Assembly (NCBI RefSeq): GCF_022761035.1
Contig: NZ_JAKWJP010000001.1
Span: 1,102,028 to 1,166,027, forward strand
DNA length: 64,000 nt
Direction of reading: 5' to 3'
Source of the DNA: Microbacterium sp. SS28
GTDB lineage: Bacteria; Actinomycetota; Actinomycetes; Actinomycetales; Microbacteriaceae
Made by a program: the position numbers and the translations under genes. Each line of letters opens with the position of its first letter. Within the stretch, counting starts at the first letter, position 1. The notes below the pieces were generated by a model. The model saw only the letters and a program-made list of their open reading frames with translations. It was not told where the DNA came from and searched no databases. Positions 59,743 through 64,000 of the stretch are shown in pieces.

Positions 59743-62037
59743 ATGCTGTATCTCAACCCGCCCTACTTCGTGATCGACGGCGTGAGCCTCATGCCCGACC
59801 ACGAGGACCCGCTGCAGTACTACTTCATGCCGATGTCGCCGCACCTGAGCGTCATGCCCGAGGGCGATCTGCGCATCCCGAAGATCCAGGTCATCAAGTT
59901 CACGGGCCGCCCGACGCCGGGGAGCGACATCGTGTCGGGAGGATTCCTCGACTTCGACTGCAACCTCGGGATCGACCCGGACCGTCTCGCGGCGATCGCC
60001 GATCAGCTGCAGGGCGAGGCCGGGCTCAGCGACCGCCCGCGGCTCGCCCCCGTGCCGCTCATCGGCGGGACCGTCCGCATGATGCTCTTCGGCAAGGAGT
60101 CGCCGAAGGAGACCGCGGGCCTGCCCGGCCGCGACGAGGAGGAGGCGATCCCGGGACCGGAGTTCGTGCAGAAGATCGTGCACGCGGCATCCCCCTCTCT
60201 CTACGGCGACAACCAGGCGGCCTTCTCGGTGCGCCTCGATCAGGAGGGCGCGACGATCATCGACGCGGCGATCCGCGACGAGATGCTGCCGATCGGCGTC
60301 GTCTACAGCCTCGAGTACGTGGGCCTGCGGCCCGCGTACAAGGTGCACGTCGAGGCCGACTGGGATCGCGTGCAGAAGCACTTCGAAGAGACCGAGTCCG
60401 TCAACGTGCCGCTCATCGCGAGCTCGACGATCGAGACGGTCATCGACGAGCTCGTCGAGAAGCAGCTCATCAAGATCGAGGGAGACCTGCTCGTCGCCGA
60501 CGAGGACGACTCCGGCGGGGCGACGGGCCGCTACGAGTCGGCGATGGCGCAGGTGCGCGAGCTCGTCTTCGAGAACTTCTTCACCCCGAGCCTCGAGCCG
60601 ATCGAGCGGCAGACGGGCGACGCGATCGACGACTTCGGCCGCGTCATGCGCACCCTTGCGACGCACGGCATGTCGTCGGTGTGGGAGCGCAAGCAGATCG
60701 ACATCACGCGGATCGACCGCAAGAAGCTCAACATCGACATGAGCGAGCGCACCTCGGTCATCCGGCAGATCTACCCGCAGGGGCACCTGCCCGGCATCGT
60801 GCGCTCGATCGAGTCGCAGGGCCTGGACTGGGATCGCTTCATCAGCTCGGTCTCGCTCGAAGACCCGTTCTTCCAGCGCCGGACGGTGCGGGTCATCCCC
60901 CGCGCCGACTTCACGACCGACCAGATCGACGCGATCAACGTCTCGCTCGACTACGACGGCTCGGTCAAGAACGTCATCCTCGACCCGTCCAAGGGCGAGC
61001 AGACCGTCGAGTGGATGAGCTCCCTTCAGGGCGGACGGATGCGGGCTCCCGTGACGGTCTCGTACGACGTGCTCTTCTCGTCCGCGGCGGTCGGCCGCCC
61101 GCGCAGCATCACGGCCGGGCCCATGCAGGTCGAGGGCGACGTCGTGCAGATCGCACCGCGGGACGGCGCGGGCTACGAGCTGCGGTGGATCAGCTTCACG
61201 GTGATCGACTTCCCGTGGGAGCTGTATCCGACGGTCGAGGTGCACTGCCGGTACGAGGACGAGGCGAGCGGCATCCGGATCTCGAATCAATACGGCCTCA
61301 CGCAGGAGCAGAGCGCGGGCGCCTGGCCCGTCTTCGCCCTCGATCCCACCCGGCGCACGGTCGGCTACCGCCTGATCCTGCACGGGGTCGACGGCCGCGA
61401 CTGGGACAGCGGCGATCTGACGACCGACGACGACCAGATCCGGATCTCGGATCCGTACGGCAACCGCCGCACCGTCGACATCGTGGTGCCGAGCGCGATC
61501 TTCGGGACGCAGGTGGATCGCGTGTTCGTCGACGTCCGCTACGACGACGACGCCCACAGCATCCACAAGCGCGAGGCGTTCGAGCTGAGCGCGGCCGACC
61601 CGGCGACCAAGCGGTTCACGGTGGAGCTCGCCGATCCCGCCCGTCGTCGCGTGTCGTACACGGTGTCGATCCTGCGCAGCGACGGCATCGTGATCGACAT
61701 CCCGGAGTCCACGACCGAGCAGGACCGCATCTTCGTCTCGGCGCAGATGCGCGGCCACCGCACGGTCGCCGTCACGACCGACGGCGTGGACCTCGCGGGA
61801 GCCGGCATCCGTCAGGCGACCGTCGAGACGCTCTACGAGCGGACCGCGCTCGGCCTGCGGTTCGCGGACTCCGTCACGCTCACCCCCGACAAGCGCAGCG
61901 CGTCGGTCGAGTACGACTTCGCCGAGGGCGACCCGGCGCTGTCGTACCGCGTCATCCACACGCTCGAGAACGGCCTCACGCGTGAGACCCCCTGGAACAC
62001 CACGACCGGCGACGTCATCGTCGCGCGCGTCGACTGA
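59743..62037 (+). CDS. Cluster paralog E, 764 residues, without a Pro-rich tail
   Basis: The N-terminal domain opens VSLMPDHEDPLQYYFMPMSP (about residues 10-29) with IQVIKFTGR next. It contains LYGDNQAAFSVRLDQEGATI near 151 and PIGVVYSLEYVGLRPAYKV near 183, close to paralog F. From about residue 375 come four beta-sandwich-like repeats, for example VFVDVRYDDDAHSIHKREAF and VSYTVSILRSDGIVIDIP. It ends without a low-complexity tail. ATG 59743 has GAGCGAGGA upstream; the gap to gene D is 23 bases. Function unknown. Confidence 0.75.
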   Translation: MLYLNPPYFVIDGVSLMPDHEDPLQYYFMPMSPHLSVMPEGDLRIPKIQVIKFTGRPTPGSDIVSGGFLDFDCNLGIDPDRLAAIADQLQGEAGLSDRPRLAPVPLIGGTVRMMLFGKESPKETAGLPGRDEEEAIPGPEFVQKIVHAASPSLYGDNQAAFSVRLDQEGATIIDAAIRDEMLPIGVVYSLEYVGLRPAYKVHVEADWDRVQKHFEETESVNVPLIASSTIETVIDELVEKQLIKIEGDLLVADEDDSGGATGRYESAMAQVRELVFENFFTPSLEPIERQTGDAIDDFGRVMRTLATHGMSSVWERKQIDITRIDRKKLNIDMSERTSVIRQIYPQGHLPGIVRSIESQGLDWDRFISSVSLEDPFFQRRTVRVIPRADFTTDQIDAINVSLDYDGSVKNVILDPSKGEQTVEWMSSLQGGRMRAPVTVSYDVLFSSAAVGRPRSITAGPMQVEGDVVQIAPRDGAGYELRWISFTVIDFPWELYPTVEVHCRYEDEASGIRISNQYGLTQEQSAGAWPVFALDPTRRTVGYRLILHGVDGRDWDSGDLTTDDDQIRISDPYGNRRTVDIVVPSAIFGTQVDRVFVDVRYDDDAHSIHKREAFELSAADPATKRFTVELADPARRRVSYTVSILRSDGIVIDIPESTTEQDRIFVSAQMRGHRTVAVTTDGVDLAGAGIRQATVETLYERTALGLRFADSVTLTPDKRSASVEYDFAEGDPALSYRVIHTLENGLTRETPWNTTTGDVIVARVD

Positions 62038-62052
62038 ACGAGGAGACCGACC

Positions 62053-63822
62053 ATGCTTCAACTCGGCAGCGGAATGAAGACGATCGAAGGCGTCACCGTC
62101 TTCCCCGACCACGCGGACGAGAACCAGTTCTGGTATCTGCCCGCGCATCTCGAGATCGCGCGGCGGCCCGCCGACGACTGGCCGCAGTTCAGCTTCATCA
62201 AGTTCAAGCGCGAGGCTTCGAGCGAGGGCGTCGAGGGCGGCGGGTTCCTCATGTTCACGGTCGCCCTCACGCTCCCCGAGGAGATCGAGCGCAAAGTGCG
62301 CGCCGAGATCCCCGGGAACGCGCGGCTCACGGCCGTGCCGTTCGACTCGGGCACCGTCGAGTGCGTCGCGCTGAACCTGCAGGGGCCGGGCGGCACGACG
62401 GCCACCGTGAGCGACGCCGGCACCTTCACGGCCGTCCAGACGATCCTCGGGGCCCGTGTGCCGTCGCTCTTCGGCGACAACAACGCGGTGTTCAGCCTGA
62501 CTCTCAGCCAAGAGGGCGCGACGCTGCTCGAGGCCGCCTTCGCGCAGGGCGCGGCGCCCATCGGCGTCATCTACACGCTGACGTTCACGGCGATGCAGCC
62601 GTCGCTCGACGTGCGCATCACCGCCGACTTCGAGCGGATCTACAAGCACTTCAGCGTGGGCCTCAACGCGAACGTCTACTACGTCGAGGTCGCGATCCAG
62701 GCCGGCATCGAAGAGCTCGTCCAGAACGGCGCGATCACCATCGAGGTCACGAACTTCAGCACGGCCACAGACAAGCAGGACCAGGAGAAGGCCGCGATCG
62801 ACTTCTTCACGCAGCATCTGCTGTCGCAGTGGTTCCAGCCGACGCTCACCCCGGGCACGCTGCAGGGCGGCATGGCGACGGCCCCGCGGGCGGGCGGCGG
62901 CGCTGCCCTGTTCGGACCGAAGGATCAGGGCAAGCCCGCCGGTGCCACGCCGGCACGGCCCGGCACCCCGGCCACGCCTCCCGCGGGCGGCGGGGCGCGG
63001 CCGCCGGCTCCGCCTGCTCCGGCGGGAGGGCCTCGGCCGCCGGGAGCACCCGGCGCGCCCGCCGTTCCCGGTGCCCCGACGACTCCCGGCGGCGCTCCCG
63101 CGACCCCCGGCGGCGCGCCGCCCGTCGCTCCGCGCACGCCTGGTGCACCGGGGCTGCCGCCCATCCCCGGGACGCCCGGGACCCCGGCTCCGCCGGCTCC
63201 CGGCGGCGGCGGGGCGACCCCGCCCACCCCGGGTGGAGCGCCCGCGACCCCCGGCACTCCGGCCGCACCGGCCACTCCGGCCGCTCCGGCGACGCGCGAC
63301 GTCTTCGTGCACTTCATCGAGGAGAACGGCAGCAACGGGGTCAACGGCGTCTACTCCGTCGGCTATCAGGTCGGCGACACGTGGCACGACACCGCGACAC
63401 CGCCGGGAAGTTCGAGCCAGCTGCAGCTCGCCCTGCCGACCGGGTTCACGGGCGCGATCGCGGCAGAGATCAAATCTCTCCCCGAGCTCACGTTCGCGGA
63501 TGCCGACCAGCTGCGCAGCCATGCGACGACGGGTGCGGCGATCCTCGCGAGCGGCCAGCGCGCCGCCGAGGCGAACCAGGGGTTCGACGAGATCACGGCG
63601 GCAGCCGTGGACGTCTCGTCGCTCACGGTCCGCATCCCTGTGACGAAGACCGTCGTGACGGCGAGTTCACCCGACGCTCTCGTCGCGGCGGTCTTCCCCG
63701 GCGGGCAGCTGCTGCAGCCCGGCATCTACGACTGCCGCCGCATCAGCGGCACGAACGACTTCGAACTGATCATCCCGAGCTGGCCCGGGATCTTCGAGAC
63801 ACCCACAGGAGGCACGCGATGA
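62053..63822 (+). CDS. Cluster paralog F, 589 residues, with Pro/Ala/Gly-rich linker
   Basis: The N-terminal domain (about 1-270) opens GVTVFPDHADENQFWYLPAH (residues about 11-30) with FSFIKFKREA. It includes LFGDNNAVFSLTLSQEGATL near 138 and GVIYTLTFTAMQPSLDVRI near 172. A Pro/Ala/Gly/Thr linker spans about 275-415. The last 175 residues form a different beta-rich domain (DVFVHFIEENGSNGVNGVYS onward). It has no beta-sandwich repeat array like A, D and E. ATG 62053 stands after ACGAGGAG. Its stop overlaps the next gene (ATGA). Confidence 0.75.
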   Translation: MLQLGSGMKTIEGVTVFPDHADENQFWYLPAHLEIARRPADDWPQFSFIKFKREASSEGVEGGGFLMFTVALTLPEEIERKVRAEIPGNARLTAVPFDSGTVECVALNLQGPGGTTATVSDAGTFTAVQTILGARVPSLFGDNNAVFSLTLSQEGATLLEAAFAQGAAPIGVIYTLTFTAMQPSLDVRITADFERIYKHFSVGLNANVYYVEVAIQAGIEELVQNGAITIEVTNFSTATDKQDQEKAAIDFFTQHLLSQWFQPTLTPGTLQGGMATAPRAGGGAALFGPKDQGKPAGATPARPGTPATPPAGGGARPPAPPAPAGGPRPPGAPGAPAVPGAPTTPGGAPATPGGAPPVAPRTPGAPGLPPIPGTPGTPAPPAPGGGGATPPTPGGAPATPGTPAAPATPAAPATRDVFVHFIEENGSNGVNGVYSVGYQVGDTWHDTATPPGSSSQLQLALPTGFTGAIAAEIKSLPELTFADADQLRSHATTGAAILASGQRAAEANQGFDEITAAAVDVSSLTVRIPVTKTVVTASSPDALVAAVFPGGQLLQPGIYDCRRISGTNDFELIIPSWPGIFETPTGGTR

Positions 63823-64000
63823 GCGGCAACGGCCCGACCCCACCCCCTCCGGCTTCGCCGCCGGTTCCTCCCGCAGCACCCGGCGCCCCTGCGGCACCGC
63901 CCGCGGCTCCTGGGGCACCCGCGGCCCCGCCCGCGGCTCCCGGGGCACCGGCCGCGCCCGGGGCTCCGGCCTCGCCGCCGCGTCCGCCCGCCGCGCCGGG
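63819..64000 (+). CDS. Cluster protein G, proline/alanine-rich, cut by the window end
   Basis: Only the first 60 residues are visible. They are low complexity, made of units such as PAAPGAPAAPPAAP after MSGNGPTPPPPASPP. The frame stays open to 64000. The ATG overlaps the stop of paralog F and has AGGAGG upstream, which supports translation. The linker composition resembles those in paralogs D and F, so a globular domain of the same set may follow beyond the window. Confidence 0.7.
   Translation, partial: MSGNGPTPPPPASPPVPPAAPGAPAAPPAAPGAPAAPPAAPGAPAAPGAPASPPRPPAAP

Noticed and set aside
59272..63522. Very long minus-strand open frame (about 1416 codons) opposite paralogs E and F
   Set aside because: Same reason: it mirrors codon bias of the plus-strand genes and has no recognisable domain.
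50030..64000. Contractile injection system, type VI or phage tail cluster
   Set aside because: No sheath, tube, baseplate, spike or AAA+ gene is visible in the window; the idea rests only on beta-rich multi-gene layout.

Overview
The window is high-GC DNA with dense, often four-base-overlapping genes, GTG starts and actinobacterial protein families (DUF2510, IdeR/DtxR box, EfeUOB, GH127, MmsAB-type sugar ABC system). Codon use and the frequent in-frame GGATGCC/GCATCC words suggest a member of the Microbacteriaceae, probably Microbacterium; this is inference, because no rRNA or marker gene is present. No tRNA, rRNA, CRISPR array or insertion sequence was seen.

Layout. 1-8509: phenylacetate catabolism (paaF-paaH-paaZ-paaI, then paaA-B-C-D-E, all on the minus strand) with a TetR regulator (PaaR-like) and two copies of its likely operator. 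8574-10508: a DoxX-like membrane protein and a GT1-like glycosyltransferase. 10486-18173: a tightly overlapping seven-gene minus-strand operon (dehydrogenase, altered pterin-synthase fold, GT4 glycosyltransferase, methyltransferase, flippase-like membrane protein, RibD-like reductase, LTA-synthase-like phosphotransferase) with a divergent CDP-alcohol phosphatidyltransferase; it looks like an unassigned pathway for a lipid- or envelope-linked small molecule. 18137-22871: aldo/keto reductase, a Gfo/Idh/MocA-ThuA sugar module with its LacI regulator, and a 42-residue membrane peptide. 22940-28996: a LacI-controlled sugar uptake operon (aldolase-like protein without its zinc ligands, lipoprotein, ATPase, permease), with promoters and operators readable in the sequence. 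29009-29456: terminator and a 74-bp minisatellite. 29525-33005: MarR regulator and the pantothenate operon (DUF2520, panC, panD, panB). 33022-38164: zinc-ribbon nuclease-like protein, TetR regulator, and the efeUOB iron uptake operon behind an IdeR-type box. 38635-43503: arabinan utilisation (LacI, GH51, divergent GH127). 43635-49932: DUF2510 protein, TauE-type permease, Na+/H+ antiporter, TetR plus MFS drug exporter.

50030-64000 (open at the right edge) is the most unusual part: a plus-strand run of a phospholipase-D-like protein followed by four large paralogous proteins (773, 845, 764, 589 aa), a 774-aa partner, a 171-aa protein and a proline/alanine-rich protein cut by the window end. The four paralogs share an N-terminal domain that I cannot assign to a named family. 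Three of them continue into serial beta-sandwich-like repeats, and several proteins carry long Pro/Ala/Thr linkers. None has a signal peptide or membrane segment. The whole set looks like one multi-protein assembly or a family of displayed modules, and it is the best candidate here for an undescribed system.
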